Shown one piece after another: positions 1-15,004 of a stretch of 64,000 nucleotides of DNA. The DNA is from Paracentrotus lividus. Taxonomy: Eukaryota; Echinodermata; Echinoidea; Camarodonta; Echinidae. Location of the stretch: assembly GCA_940671915.1 (NCBI GenBank), contig CALNVZ010000174.1:20508287-20572286 (forward strand), read 5' to 3'. Both the position numbers and the translations under genes were made by a program. The first letter of the stretch is position 1, and every line of letters starts with the position of its first letter. The notes beneath the pieces are model-generated. The model saw only the letters and a list, made by a program, of their open reading frames with translations. It did not search any database and had not been told where the DNA came from.

Positions 1-1513
1 TTAATTGTCAGTCCATAAACACACCAACATGATCTCCTACGAATTACATACTTCCTTGAAGGAACGATTCGACACTTCAAAAACTATGCTAAACAAGGAT
101 TTTCATCAAGAACCAGATTCCTTTTTCTCGTTTACCACTCAGAAACCTACTTAAAAAGTCTTCACGATTGGCTCCAATTTCTTCCTCGTCCTTCAATTCC
201 TTCAATTACTTGCACAATGAAAAGCTTTTAATGGCTTTAATATCTATCCAGCTACAGTGCGCCCAATCGTATTAATATCAAGTTCTGAGATGTCCTTTTT
301 TCTTCTGGGAGGGCATTCAGTCACTTCGACTTCTTTAACAAAGAATGAACATGTTTCCACAAATGAAGTCTTTGTCTATTCCATGCTCTTCTTGCTTATA
401 AACATCTTTCTAATTAAAAACATTCAACATAGTTAAATATAGATATCAGGATATATATTCTCCCATCTGTTGAGAAGTCACTGCTTTAAATCATATTGTT
501 TGTTCGTTATCCTTAGGAAACACTCACTAAGAAAAAGAAATCTCTCTCTCTCTCATTTGAGAACTTGGGGTGATTTACCGAACTCATCCCAGCGCAACGA
601 GCCAACGTCAGTCCCAGAATTGATGATGATTTATGTGTGATTCTTGCACCTGAGACTGAAATAGGATAGTTAATGTGTGGGAAGCATGAATAAGAATGCT
701 TTCAAAGTCATTACAAACTGTTGCTACAGGTTAAAAACATAGTAATCTGTATTCATCAGCAATGGGCAGTGCTCTTCACGATAATATCCATGTCGAAATG
801 CATCGTTATCTCTTTTTAACAGGCCTTTCTTAAAGTTAAAGTTTTTAATTGAGGTTAGCATTTCCAGCCTACAGCTTTGCCTCCATAGGCAATAAATGTG
901 GATTTGAATCTATTTTATGAAAAAAGAAAGAAAGATGCAACATTCATTAAAAAAAAAAATGCATCAAATGTTACAAGAATTATTGCCGATATAAAGTGAA
1001 TGAAAAAGCAGTTGCAATTCTTCTGAACTAGATAATGATGGAATGTTGACGAGGTATACTATGGACAAGTGAAGGACTGTTTATGAATTAGACTAGCATC
1101 ATATGAAAGTTAAATTGAAAAAGTTTTGAGTCCCAACAACACCACAGCCTATTTTATGCTTTCTAAAGAGCGGGCAAGGACAATTTGAGAATATGACCCA
1201 ACACGACCACAGCCCAGTTTATGCTTTCTAAAGAAAGGGAAAGGACGATTTGAGAACGACATCAGTGAGACATTGGCTTTAATCACTTTTACTCTAATTC
1301 CCTTTGACATTGTACAAAAACAGAACATGAGGGTACCTTCATTTTTATTAGATCATGATTTAAAATACCCACTCCAATTAACATTTAATCATTAGCACAC
1401 TGCCCCTCTTTACAAGTAACATGGTTATTAAATCCTGCATTGTTAGTTGAATGGACAGTTTCATAATAGTTGATCACGCAGACATGCAGGTATCATAACG
1501 AGGGCATTATATT
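1..1513. other. Intergenic, no gene recognised
   Basis: AT-rich sequence without an open frame that resembles a protein I know. It contains a short CT run near 541 and a 60-base direct duplication described separately. No splice-flanked candidate exon could be supported. Confidence 0.5.
1132..1256. repeat. Direct repeat, two ~60-base copies
   Basis: Two adjacent copies (1132-1190 and 1197-1256) share the run CCACAGCC, then TTATGCTTTCTAAAGA, then a purine-rich GGAAAGGACGATTTGAGAA type end. A third, partial copy of the last 30 bases lies at 17641-17670, so this is a dispersed repeat rather than a purely local duplication. Confidence 0.6.
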
Positions 1514-1784
1514 TCGTTCCTGTTTTCACGAAGTGACGGATACGGCGCGCAACTTAAAAAAGTTAGTTTTGAGTACATCGCTTTATAAGGTTCAGACCTT
1601 AATATCGACCTCTTTGATTTCTTGCTTGCATTGTCGCCATAGTAACGTAATTAAATTTTTTTGTGATCTGAAACTTGGTGAAATTCAAGATGTGATTGAA
1701 AGAGGTCCAAAAAGTTTTAAAAAAATCAAAATTGAAAAATTTGGACATCTTCTCACATCCGTCACTTCGTGAAAACAGGGACGA
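1514..1784. mobile_element. MITE with 26-base terminal inverted repeats
   Basis: The left end TCGTTCCTGTTTTCACGAAG is matched in inverse at the right end, where CGTGAAAACAGGGACGA closes the element. The inverted match continues through GTGACGGAT. At 271 bases with no coding capacity, it fits a non-autonomous cut-and-paste DNA transposon. The superfamily is not determined. Confidence 0.8.
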
Positions 1785-1983
1785 TTTGTTTGGTTAATAA
1801 TAAAACAATAAGTAGGGTGAAACAATATCACTAAATTTAAAGCTGGTGCACATGTATAGTACGTAGCAATATCATTTGTATTGTTTAAAACAGTGAACCA
1901 GCATTTTACTTTCATAGTCCAACCTGGCACACAGGGACCTCTAGGAGTGTTCCCTCCATATCTGTATCATGTTTGATTTTTAT

Positions 1984-2020
1984 ATGGGAAATAAAACCAT
2001 ACCATACCATACCATACCAT
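1984..2020. repeat. CCATA pentanucleotide microsatellite
   Basis: ACCAT/CCATA units repeat about five times. It is a simple sequence repeat with no further signal. Confidence 0.8.
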
Positions 2021-2155
2021 GTTACGTTAATACTCCATGAAAGAGCAAAGCATTTTGCTACCTGAAGCTCTTATGCAGATGGGGGTGTTAATCAACTAGA
2101 AAAGGGGACCCATATTTTCTCAGTAAGTTTAGCAACTTTTTTTCTCAAACTTATT

Positions 2156-2553
2156 GGCCCGAATTCACAAAGGTGGATTCTGCAAAATCCATGGATCCGT
2201 GGGTTATGTAAATTTTGTGTAATAATTACGCTTAATTTTAGCGCGTACTGTGAGAAAGGTCCAATATGAATGCGCAATTTTGTCACAAAGCGCTACATTT
2301 ACGCTTGTCGCTATGGTTAAGTCTGCTGTTTATTCAAATTAATTTAAATAAACCGTTGACTCAACAGTGGACTCATTAATTCAAAACAGTGGGCCCATTA
2401 TGTCAAAACCATAGCAACTGGCATAAATGTAGCGCGTTATGACAAAGTCACGCATTCATATTGGACCTAAAATTAAGCATAGTTATTACACAAAATTTAA
2501 ATAACCCCCGGATCCATGGATTTTGCAGAATCCACCTTTGTGAATTCGAGCCC
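2156..2553. mobile_element. MITE family B, copy 1
   Basis: About 45 bases of near-perfect inverted repeat: GGCCCGAATTCACAAAGGTG at the left and CACCTTTGTGAATTCGAGCC at the right, each continuing into GATTCTGCAAAATCCATGGA. The interior is also weakly palindromic (GCGCTACATTTACGC against ATAAATGTAGCGCG), so the whole 398-base unit could fold on itself. A second, more diverged copy is at 15326-15593. The superfamily is not fixed; the outer GGGCC...TTCACAAAG look recalls Harbinger-like elements, but that is inference. Confidence 0.85.
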
Positions 2554-3629
2554 TTGTTTCTCAAACAAACCATTGGCATTAAAAAAAAGCCATGTCTGGT
2601 CTGTAAACGAATCAGAACGAATTCAATGATGTTGCTTTGACGTATATTGTCATGGCTAGCGCCTGGTAAGGTTGAAAATAAATAGAATTCCTATTGAAAG
2701 TGAGGGGTTAGTATTTAGAGTGAAGGATTACATTTACTGTTTCCTTAGAAACCAACAATCAATTTTTTACATACCACTCAATAACACATTTAATTTTATA
2801 ATTGGTAGTAATGTACCTAAAGCTTTCAAATCGTTTTTTAGGTTATAAAATTGTTCCAATGTACAGCCAATTAAGTCTGAAATTACGTTGCTATAAAAAG
2901 CTACTGTATTGTACAAAGCAAATACTTCTATAATTATAGGTTACCTAATTGCGAATGGGCACATACACTTGGCAAGTCATCAAGTGTGAAAATGGGGACT
3001 TGTGTCAAACTAAAGGACTAATGTCACATGATAATTTATTACATCTTTCCATTTCCCCAAAGGTTTTTAAAGTTTTTTTTTCAAAGGCTGATGTGCTCTT
3101 GGCTTGCCTTCTCTCTCACACAGATGTGTTAAGAATATCAAGTAGGCCAATGATCTCACTATGCATGATTCTTGTTACAATAAGATTCAGTTTGATGGGA
3201 AAGACATAGTATTAATTCTCCTGTGTTTCATAGAAATTAATACAATTAATGGAGAAGGCCTTTTCATTATTGAATCTAAACTCCAGTTGATTCGTTGTTG
3301 TACAGTATATATATTAAGAATCTGCTTTTCATTGCAATGTATTTCTATTTGTATCATTACAGGTTACTCCAATCTCCCCTATCACTGCATCATTGTCATT
3401 TAATCTGAATAACTTACATAATTCATAGAGTATATCACCCTCTATCTCTATGTACACACTTTCCATTATTCTGTTTACTCAGGCCTTTTTCCATCTCTAT
3501 CTGTGTTTTTTCCTCACCCCTTCACTATTTTCTTCTATCGACCATTTCTTCTCCATCCAGTTTCTGGTATGGCTTTTCCTTTTGTCTCCCCTGCCGTCTG
3601 GTATCTTCACTTGCCATGAGATTTGAGAT
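2554..3629. other. Intergenic, no gene recognised
   Basis: AT-rich DNA. The small open frames here show no recognisable motif, no credible splice-site pairs and no start context. I see nothing specific. Confidence 0.4.
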
Positions 3630-3893
3630 TAGTTTGGAGGGTGTGAGACGAGTTTGATGTGGGTTTTGATACTAGTTGCGGAGATGTCTCGGAGAGGTCT
3701 CAAGAAATCTTCAGAGACATCTCCTGAGTCTCTGTGACGTCTCAATGAGTTGCGGAGACATCTCAGAGACGCTCCTCCTAGTCCCGCTGCGACGTCTCAT
3801 GAGAAGTCTCTGCGATAGAAAAGTTATCAAGATGAATCTTCCGAGTATTTGAGTCGCGGAGATATCACCTCCACATAAGTGAGATTACCACCA
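3630..3893. mobile_element. GTCTC-rich element family, copy 1 (diverged)
   Basis: The stretch is dense in GAGATGTCTC / GAGACGTCTC words and ends in AAGTGAGATTACCACC. That end resembles the terminus GAAGTGAGATACCACCCTT of the intact copy at 46025-46252. The left boundary is unclear. It is a short non-autonomous element with no coding capacity. Assignment to the family rests on shared word content and one end. Confidence 0.55.
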
Positions 3894-6800
3894 TCTGTTT
3901 TTTTTTTTTTTTTTTACATCCTCCTCATTTTTTGTAGCTTTTTTCCTCCATATACCAACACCCTCCCTTTTTCCAAGTGTCTTTCATTATAATTCTCATT
4001 CCTTGCAGCACTTCTTTCCTCTTTGAACCCATTTATTTTTATCTCTCATTAGTCTCTATTTGTCATTTAGCTCCTTTCCTAGCTGCTTCCTCCTGCTCTC
4101 TTTTTGTCTTCTTTTTTTTTAAATATCTTCATGTCCAATATGACTTGTCTGGTTTTCTTTTTATCTTGTCTCTCTCCACACTCTCTGTATCAGTTCTACT
4201 TTGCCTTGTCCTGTTTACCTGCTCTCTGTAGCCGCCCCTATTCATTTTCCTTCATCTCCATTCCTTTTACTTAACGGAAGCCCTGTACACCGGGTGTGCT
4301 TTCTTGGACTTTCCGCCAATAACCTCCATTGGATGCTCCTTTTGCATTCTCTATGGTAATTTATAAAATAGACGCAATACTATTCATTAATTGTATATCT
4401 CTTAAGCTTTGTTAGCTGCTTATCCTATTATGTATCATAATGCCTACATATACATCGACTGACAGAGATCACGTGATGAGCATAATCTAATATCGGCAAT
4501 TTTAAATAGTCGTCACAAGTCCATCCAAATACAATTTATTCTATTAAAAACATTGTTGATCGGTATATTATTTTGTGTGAGGCCAGTGCATATTTCTTAA
4601 AGCGCATATCATGAAAATCTTCTATGACGTGGTATAAATTCTATTTATTAGAGTTAACCCTTTGCAAAACCTTTAAATTAAATTATGGTAATATTTCAAT
4701 TTTTCCTTTTCCGTTTCTTTTTATTCATATTAACACTTAATTTGACTGAAAATCTTAATGAAAAATGTGTATACTTAGTTAAATATATATTCTCTTCTTA
4801 ATTTATAATATTAATTAGGTATTGCGTAGTGTAAAATCATGTCTCCCTTGTATCATTGGACTAGTATGATCAATATTTTCGGAGATACTAATTATGGAAT
4901 TATTATATCGAACTAATATATTTGTTATTAAATTTGTATTCTTAAGCAAATCACCTGGGGTTACACTTCCGTCTATTGTCTTCATGTATTTGTGTGATAA
5001 CAAAAAGTTATTTATCATATCATCCCAGTGATACTAAGAAAAGGTACGGAGGTTGACGTACGGGTTCCTCGATGCTTAAGCTTGGCCGCCATTTTTTATC
5101 GTTTTGCAAAATGGGTTCGGACTCTCTATCCTTCAACGGCAGCATGCGCCTGATACTGGTTTGACCAATTTTATTAATAGGTACCTTCAAAAATCAAGAG
5201 GATCAAATTGGCTATGTATCCAAAATTTTATTGGCAGCCAATTTAAAAGTGCCTTACCTTTTGACCTCCAATACACTTTTCTTTAACCTTATTTTTGCAC
5301 CCCCCGACGAAATAATTTTTGAAGTTTTTATGTATGTTACATTGTCGTATTCATTAAATAACACTGTAAAGTTCGTAGGTGATATTTTATGTTCTTCACC
5401 TTTAGAATCTTTTTAATGTAATGTTACAAGGTACTTTACCCCAACACTGATATTCGTGTTGGTATGTAGTCTGTGTACAAGTCTCATATAGGCTTTACTT
5501 GAATACTCAACTGATCAATTATACATTCAGATAAACAGGAAACTAAACTTTCAGCTATAAAGGAACAATAAACACATATATAATGTAAAGTACGTGACTC
5601 ATGTTGCTAGAAGTGAGAATTTGTTTAGACCTGTTGTGGGATTGCATCAGGTATTCATATAAATCATACACGATCATGCAGTTTTACAGACAAAATGATG
5701 CCTACTGTAGATCAGCTCTACCTGTCCAACTGATACTCCATGATTCATCTGAACTTATCAGAAAAGATATGGAATACATTATCGGCACTGTGATTGTTAA
5801 TGTTCGTCATTTTGAAAGTAATTCATGTATAATTGGAGTCTTGTCACACATATTACCAACCAATAAGATGTTGGAGTCTGGTAACCAGTTAACTGGTTAA
5901 ATTACAATTAAAGCGTTTTAAATGCGTGAAGAATAATAATATACGTAGATATTACAGTTAATTGTATTCTATTATACGCAATTACATACATAAAATCAAG
6001 TAAAAATATTATTGTCTGGGGGTCAAATCAATGTGTTAAGAAAGGTCAAAGGTATACACTTTTAATTGCTCCAATATTTTTGGATACCATTTTTGATTTT
6101 CTTTTTGAACTTTTTTTATATTAGTACCAGTTTGAATTTTAGTAGTCAACATTTAGGTGCATGGTGCTGATTGAATGGAGGATCCACCATTTTTGCCAAC
6201 AATCAAAGTGGCGGGCCAAATGACTCGTGCATTTCGACTGGTTACGTTACTTTGCTATTTTATTTTTTCTAAGGAATTGTATTGTTATCTTGTTATTGTA
6301 TAGATTTAAAACATAATTTTAAATGGATGTTGGCGTCCAAAATTTTTTATTTTATTTCTGGAGATGAAAGATATAAACGGTGTGGTAAAGGAATTAATTT
6401 ATATGATGGGTATAAGGATGCGAAATTGCATTCATTGGGTGAATTGCATGGAAGACCATAATGCAGGTATGATCTCTGAATATGTATATGTTCTTTTAAA
6501 TACATGTACCATGGTTCTTCTACATTTTTTTTTTTTTTTTTTTTACAGAGCGATGAAGACTGCGATCAAGTTTGCTGTTCTTTACCTCAATACTATTAAA
6601 AGATTACGTAGAATTTGCCAACATCAATAAGATTTTTCAAATCAATAATACCCTATTTATGAAATGTAATGAACTGCATGGTTCAATCATGCAAATGGAA
6701 TTGCTCAAAGTACCCAGACCAACCTATTCATAATCGGATAAAAACTTCTTTACATGGGATTTAATCCTGTAACTATAGCATACATCAAATAATGTACATA

Positions 6801-9800
6801 TTTTACCTCCACTTTGACATCCATCACATACTAGGCAGCTTTTTATAACTTATATGTACAGTTGAATTAAGATACATACATGAAAACATATGTGGGAGTG
6901 GCATACAATACATAAATGTAGCAAGAAAAAGACCAGCACATGAAAAATTGGTTGCTTTTACAGTAACCCCAAGGCTTTGATATTTGGCACCTTGTCACAT
7001 CAAAGCGAAAGCTACGTGTAATTCATCAGGAAAGATATAATTATCTCACTGATGTCACTCACACCTACTCAAATTAATGTTTAAAATTGAATGGATCAAA
7101 CTGAAAGGGATTTTGGGGATCACAATACACAAGAGAGAAATATGTTGTTGTTCAACCTACTAGTTTCATAACATGACAAACATGTAAACAAGTAATTGAT
7201 CCTGAGGAAATGAATCTCCTTGAAAATAGCAACCTACATTCAGGTACCTGTACTTTTAACAAAACATTAATCAGTATTTTGAAAGACAATGTGCATGTGT
7301 AAGTAGATATGTAAGTCAGCTTTACTCTACTTGGAATCTACACCCATAAAACACAAATTTCAATATGGGTCTCATAAATGACACAGATCACCCGGATATT
7401 GGGAGTGACTGTAAATTAGAGGTAATATTGAATGCTGCTGCAACTCAAGCCACTCATAACATTTTTTCACACACAGTTTTATTTTTGTTGGTTTTAAAGT
7501 CTTGAAAATGGTGCCAGGACACTACAAACTACTTGATTCAAATCACACAATTGAACATGGGCATAAGAACTGAGATACAATGTACACTATATTAGTGGGT
7601 GCAGATCCCTTCAAGAGAATGGACAGCAACATTTCACAAAGCCTGAATTTAGACTATATTGGAAAACGGGATGAATTAATCTGGCCATAAGACAACGATT
7701 CTAAGGACACGGCTTGGTTTTTATGGCGTCAAGTTTCCAATTACTGTTTGCCCATCTTCTGTCCACCCGCCTTGTTCACCTTCTTATGGAGACTTGTGAG
7801 TTTTAAGCTTTTATTCATTCTATGCAATGGAACATCTCTTAAAGGCAATAGTTTTTTGTCAAACTTTTGGCAACTGTTTTGGGAGATATTTTGATTCACT
7901 GCCAGATACAAATATAACATACTGTAATTTTACATTTTGTTGTATGACAAAATATTTTCATTAGTATTTTTTTAAACAATAAAAACATGAAAGTCTCTAC
8001 AACCAAGGTTCTAATCACAGTATAGCAGATGCATGTAAAATCAAAGGAAATAATAGTGTGTGTAGGAAAAAGTACTGGTCACTGTGATGATTATCCAAGG
8101 ACCAGTTGAAATAAAAAAAAAATCTTATTATCCTTCAAAATTTAATATCATTTTCCTTTCAAATATATAAAGTAAAATTCCCTGCAGATCATGAAAGGAA
8201 AGACACATGACTCAATTTGCCATGCAGACAATTTCAGACTGTACTTGATTTGTTTCACACCAATTCTCTATTTGCTACCAAAATCAACTCATATATGACT
8301 AGTATTGATTATATAACAATATCAATAGTATCCAGGCTAAACATAAATAAATAAATAAACGATACATAGTATGGTTCTTGTGACAAGATAAAGGAAAAGC
8401 TGAACACTTATTTTGAGCATCATATTTTTTTGTTTGTTTTTGAGTTATTTCTCTAAAGGTAACGCCAGATTAGTTTATATTTGCATGCAATGCATCTCCT
8501 AGCAAGACCGGAAAGCACGAATCTGGCAAATCCATAATTAATGACCATACAACACCTGAGCCGGTATTCATAATAAAGCACACAATATTGTAGATTAATG
8601 AAAATAATATTCTTCCAAATAAGAAATTCCAAAATTAATGAGCCTCTAAATCCTGAGCTCGCATGATGAAATATAAAAATGTGGTAACTTAATGAGAATA
8701 TGCTTGCAGATAAACTAACAAATTATATTTAGAAAGGACAATTCAAGATATATAAGAGAGCAGATGCTACAAGTAATTGTACATGTAAACATACATTGTA
8801 CGTGATTACCCTATGTACTTTAGGGGGAAAAAAAAAATCTTCTTGCACATCACTCACCCCTTTCTGTGACTGAAAGATAAAGTCAGCTAATATTTTCCTT
8901 TCATTAGGCAAGATGTACCTAAGTAAACGCTAGTCTTGCCTCTTGGCTGCTTGAACTGTTTTTTCATGTCAACTTGTAATAACATGTAGACAAAGTCTCA
9001 TTAATATTTACAGACTTGCATAGATTTCCAATTTAGAGAAATACAAGGACACTTCATATTGTTTAAATATGAATGAGTAATATTTCAATTTTATGCCAAC
9101 ATAGGCTTTCATGCTTTCATGCATTTTGTATTGATAACTCTAAAAAAGTGAGCATTTATCCATCAATACTCTGTAATTTAATGACTATTTTTGTTTAAAC
9201 CTGTAGAGCCATGAGACAGTCAATGTCCTCTTTTCCCTCTGCTAATGGATTCAATAGTACTAAAGTACTTACAACCTATGGAGTAAGGAGGGACGGGAAG
9301 TTAATCTAAAAACTATTCCAAACCTAATCATGGTCTTTCCACTTAGTGCTGCTTTCAGATCTTAAGAATACATTTGTGCATCATTAACAGTACTCCTTTC
9401 ATTCTGTGTATTGATGATTTACTAATTTCTTGTCAGAGGCTAAGAAGTTATCAATTCATTACTACACCTTCCTCTTATTCATGCACCTTGCAGTAAAAGT
9501 TAAAGTAAGAGACAGACCGGAGGTAGATATAAAAACTGAGAAACCTTGTAGCCATATCAATTATGAGCTGCTACCATCATCTTAAGAATACTGCACTCCG
9601 ACTGCTCCACCCTCCAGCACCTGTAGTGCATAGGGGACGTGTACAAACATCACTGGTCTTGTAAGACCTACTTTCTGGTGGGGCAAATTGCATGACCCAT
9701 TTGTTCTGAGGGGGAGTGAGATATACCCTGGATGGTCTTCAAAGCTATGATAGGAGGAAGAGCGGTAGGAGGAAACACAATCATAACCAGAGGGGTGGTG

Positions 9801-12800
9801 AGGGATCAATTTATCTACTTCTCAGGAGGCCATTCCAAAGAATATGCCTTTCTAAGATTCAAGTTGAATTTTAATGAATATCTCATAACCACTTACATTT
9901 CTCAATGTTGATTGAGAATGGGTTTTGCATAATAGTGATTATTGTTGGCAGGTTAAGAATATTGTTTTGCTGTGAGCCCCAGTGTGCATTTTGGATATAT
10001 AGCCATATTAACCTCCTTAAAAGGGAAGCATCCCCCAAAAATATATAGGCTAAATAAAATATAACTCTGGAGTAGAGACTTTAAAATGAAAAGGCTTTAC
10101 TTGTGTACATGTACACATTTATATAATTAAGCATGCTTGCTAAATATTTAAAAACATATTAGTGAGATTTGAATCCTGCTTTGCAATTTTGTTTACACAC
10201 GAAAAATTTAGGTCCTGATCACTGTCAAAGTTTATGTATCTCCCATTGTGTGAACAAACTTCATTTCATCCTTTTTCATTGGAATGGTCATAAATATAAA
10301 AAAATTAAAGAATTCTTCAAAACCTACCACGGGAATTTAATAGAAATATGAGAAGTACAAAGATGCAATACATGTTGTGTAATGTCGCTCCTAATGAACA
10401 AACTATATACCATCATTTCAGAATGATCATTAAATCGAAAATTTTCTAAGAATTCTTCTAAATCTATCAAATACGACTTTAAATAGAATGATGTGAAGTA
10501 CAAACATGCAATACATATATTTTAAGTAATGTTGATCCTAATGCAAAAAATTAAAAATAAAAAAAAAAAAAAGAGAGAGAGAGGAAAGAGAGAAAAAGGT
10601 TTTTGAATTTATTCTTAGAGTGCTTACAAGTATCAATTCGCTTAAAGAGAATCTAGTGTAATGGGAAAGGTGAACCATCGCTCAAGAAAATAATTGTGAG
10701 CTTTCTAATTATTATCAAGGCATTTAGGAGGAATTCTACTGTAGAAAGTTCCACTGAAAAGGATTGCTCTTCAAATGCCCTCATAATGATAACATGACCA
10801 AAAAAGCTGATAGGTTCGGGTCCCGAACATGTGAGCACATGTACATGTAGTCCCATACATGCATATTGAGTGCTGTGCATGTTACTCTTATAAGAATATG
10901 GTACATTTCCTACCATTTTCTTGATTCCAAAACCTCACATCAATAAACAATTCGTAGGTGCATTGTTATCAACCTTTCCAATCACTTTGAGAAGGTTTCT
11001 TTCACGATTCAATCTCATGACTATTATAGCTTGAAGTCCTGAACATATTTGTTATGAGAGCAAGCATTGATTGTATTTGGCTCTCTGACAGGTTATTCAG
11101 AGCCTGTAATGCCTACAAATCCTGCCGTAACGGCATACAACTAGTGCCTAACTTTGGATTAAATATGGCATAGATCATCCACAGACAAAAAAAATAGTGT
11201 CTAACTTTGGATTAAATATTCAATGATGCACCTACACATAAAGACATGACAATTTTTTTCTGATGTGAAAATTATGAATCTATGTTCTTGACAACTTTAA
11301 TTGGAAATTGGAGACCACAGTCAGGCACCATCAATTACTTACGTTCCACTCTCATGCTTCACTTTAATTTTAGCAGAAACTAATTGTAAGGCAGCTTTCA
11401 TGTGGTTGTCTGACTGACCGATTCATTTAGCAGTAAATCATGTGCTTTGGCAGCTAGGGTGAACATCAATTTGACAATGTCTTATAAGAGAAACAGCAAA
11501 GTACCACTTTCCTGCTAATAATTGACCTAAAGCAATATTGACAGTATCTGTAAATAATTCAAATAAAAAACAACTTACAATGTTGAAATCTGAAGAGAAA
11601 GTTAGATTTTGGGCAAGATGAAAAGTCATTCATGACCTTTATCTTTCTATTTTATTTATAATACATACTTTATGTGGAAGAAAATGATAGAAGTCATGTT
11701 ATATAAAACTGGTTGCTCTTGCAATGCTCTTTCACTCTGAATATCTGGATGTATATATCTAGAAAGAGGTTAAAATTTTGGACCCATGATGTTGTCCATC
11801 TTCATTGAGTGCTTTTCACTATGTATGACTTTGTATTAGGATGATTTGTTTTGAAATCATTTGTTTTTTCTATTCACCAATACTTGATTTCATCTACAAT
11901 CTACTATAATGCATCTCACTAGATGATCATCACATCAAGCAATATGAAGAATGATTTGAAAAGATGATGCACCGGATTACACAATAGTAGGTTACTTGGC
12001 AGTGACACAATCGGCACAAGAACACAAATTTTTGAGAGCTACCCTCGAGCTGAATTGCAAGGTTGTTGTGAACTGCATTCCCCTTCAAGGTAAACAGGTA
12101 ATCGATCTCCAGTCATGACTTTTCTTGACAATTTAATCAATGCCAAACACTCAAGCCACCTTCAGTTCTTATCCTCTCCCATAAACAACAAACAAGATGA
12201 CTAGAACTGCACCTCCTTCAAACAGATGCACTCCTCCTCCAGAAGGACTCACCATTATCACCACTGAAATTATCATCATATTTTGTATTGTTATAAATTT
12301 TTCAACATTAATGATGATACAAAATGTTTGGAAAATCCAGAAAACATAAAAGAACAACCAGTGAATTTCTCTCTCTCTCAAAAAAAAAAAAAAGAAAAGA
12401 AAAGAAAGAAAGAAAAAACAAACAGGAAAAGTAAGTAATACAAGCTGTAATACAGGGCAATCACAACTACAAAATTCCAAAGCATTAAGTAAAATTTCAA
12501 AAGCTCATAAGGTTTAATTCATGAACATTTTGAGAGGGCTATACTAGCTTTTAGGTCAGGTGACAGGGGCAAATAACCCTGAGCCCCAAGTAATTTTTCA
12601 TTGAATTAAACCTTTATCCCATATGAGTGCCACAGGAACAATGTAACAAAGATTTTACACTGCCATTTTATCAATCCAATGTAGTGATCTAATTATCACA
12701 AGTAACATTGCAGTACAATTAGAGAGACCTGAATATTTCTTGTTTTACTCCAATAAAGCAAAAGTCATCAAACTCATTCACACTTTCACCTCCTAGTCAT

Positions 12801-14779
12801 ATCATTCTCCAATGAAAATTTTGAATAATTACTTCACTAAAATACTGTATTAGACCCCAAATACTATGCTCCCTAATGCTTAACATAATTTTGGACTTGT
12901 GAGTTCATCATCTGCATACAGGCGGTTAGAAATGTAAACAAAGTGTGTTGTTCTTTCCCCTTCCCCCATCGTCTTTGAAGTGCTTACACTAAGAAAGATC
13001 GTGCATCAGATCCTGCACCAGGTAAACCCTTCTGAGAGGTAAAAGGGATGTTATTCCTGCTGAAGTAAATAAGTACAATGCCCTTATGTTTCTCAGTAGA
13101 TGATGTCATCTGATGTAACACAACCTGCTTTGAAAGGTCTATGCCATGGTCACTTAAATATAGGACAAAAATAGTTTGTTTTTTTTTAGAAGAGAAAGAG
13201 AGGGAGAGAGAGAGAGAGAAAAATAGATGTAGGCAACGCAGAAGACACTACACCTGATCAATGTTGAAAGGGTGGCACTATGTGAGATGATAGTATCTAA
13301 CTCTCTCGACAACATGGTTTAATAACAGCAAATCAAATAATACAAATTGCTGATTTGTAAACTGGCATCACAAATTGAATTGGAACTCACATCGCACAAT
13401 TCAATGTAGTGATGATTACATTACAAAATCACATTTGCAATTTCATTTACAATCTTTTATCAAAGAGAAATTTGAATTGAATTGAAAGAAGTATTTAATA
13501 ATAAATAAAGTTTGGTAAAGGTATGGGTCTTTATTGATTAAAAATTATGCATTCTATCACAATGTGACAACTACATTGTTCACATTTTGTTCTTCAATCA
13601 CATCGCACAAAGGTAAAAACACTCTTCAAAAACAGGAACCCCTGAGGTACATTATGACGAAAAATGTAATAAAAAATATATAATAAGATGGTGGGTGTGA
13701 TTTAGGATCGGCTGACGCCTGAATTTCAGCATGTCAGTACCTTGCTTTGAAACACATGTTTGAGAGCTATAATAAAAGCTGATGGGCATAGTAAGAGCTG
13801 TATAACCTCGGGCACAGCAGGCACAGTCAGGTAGACAATTCTTTTGTAAATGCTTTCATAATTGCCAATTAGTGAAATAAAATACATTTTATGCATCTGT
13901 GGGACCTTGTAGGGGTGGGGGGGGGGGTGTTAGGAAATGAAGCAAACCAAACCTAATTCTTTTTCTTTTGAGGAATGAAATCTTCTTCATCCTTCTTATT
14001 GCACATAGTCCTCAGGCAATTATATCAAGGTGGAGTATGGAGAAAAGTATGTTAATGCTAAATATAGATAGTGATTGGAAAATGTAAGGTCACATTTCTT
14101 TCATCTGATATTAGAATTGTTTGGGGAAAGGTGGTGTGAAGTGAGAGGGTTCATGCCCAATGTCACAACTATACATTTTGTAAAGAGTTTGTAAAGAAAA
14201 ACAACAGAACTTTATATGATATGTTTTGTAAATGAAGCCTTAAATATGGAGAAAGAAGGAAAGAAATGTATTTATTAAATACAATGCTCATTATTTCATT
14301 TCGACATACATCTACATATAACTATCAGCAATGTCCATCTTTGAGAAACAAGACTAGGTCATGAAATTTTGTATTTTGTCAAGTAACTAATAATGATTCT
14401 TGATATATTGTAATTTATTTTAAAAATATTGATAGTTCTACTCCTATGAATATGACCATATTCCTTTTTAAAGAGTATCTATTAATTCATATATTTCAAA
14501 AATAGCAGTAAACATTATCAAGTGTGATAACCCCTTTCTCAGCTACACAGTTTTTAAAAATAGAGAGACAGAAAGAAGAAAGAAGAAAAAAAAAGAAGAA
14601 AATTACAATGACTGAAATGAAAAGAAAAAAAAAAAAGAATTATGAAATACTTCAATAATATTTAGATTCCAGGACTCTCATCAATATGAAGACTATTCAT
14701 CAAAAGAATAAAGTTTAGGTATCAATAAAATGTAGGTTTAGAATAAATAAGACATAACAGTATAGATTGCCATAATACA
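3894..14779. other. Long gene-free stretch
   Basis: About 10.9 kb without a gene I can support. It holds homopolymer and GA-rich tracts (about 10560, 12375, 13190, 14570), a G-run at 13912-13927, and a doubled phrase CTAACTTTGGATTAAATAT at about 11146 and 11199. A small - strand frame at about 7735-7800 ends KKVNKAGGQKMGKQ-stop but has a poor acceptor and no partner exon. The 75-codon - strand frame at 9582-9809 resembles no family I know. Confidence 0.45.
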
Positions 14780-15004
14780 GTGTTTTGATATCTAAAGTAG
14801 ATTACAAGCAACATTTAAACACAAACATCTACACATCCTATGTACCACAATATATCTTCAATTTAGAGGCAGAAAGAATTTGGTTACACAGTTTAAAGCC
14901 ACTCTAGCTCTCATGCTCATGGCTAGATATTATTAACAGATTTCATTTTTTGAGCAATCCATATCTACTGAAGATTACATTCAAATACAGATATCTACAT
15001 GTAC

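Noticed and set aside
7735..7800. Small terminal exon (- strand, ending KKVNKAGGQKMGKQ)
   Set aside because: The acceptor region is not pyrimidine-rich, no partner exon was found, and the peptide cannot be assigned.
9582..9809. 75-codon - strand frame with Tyr/Ser/Pro/His-rich start
   Set aside because: No known motif, no splice context and no conservation evidence. It may be chance.
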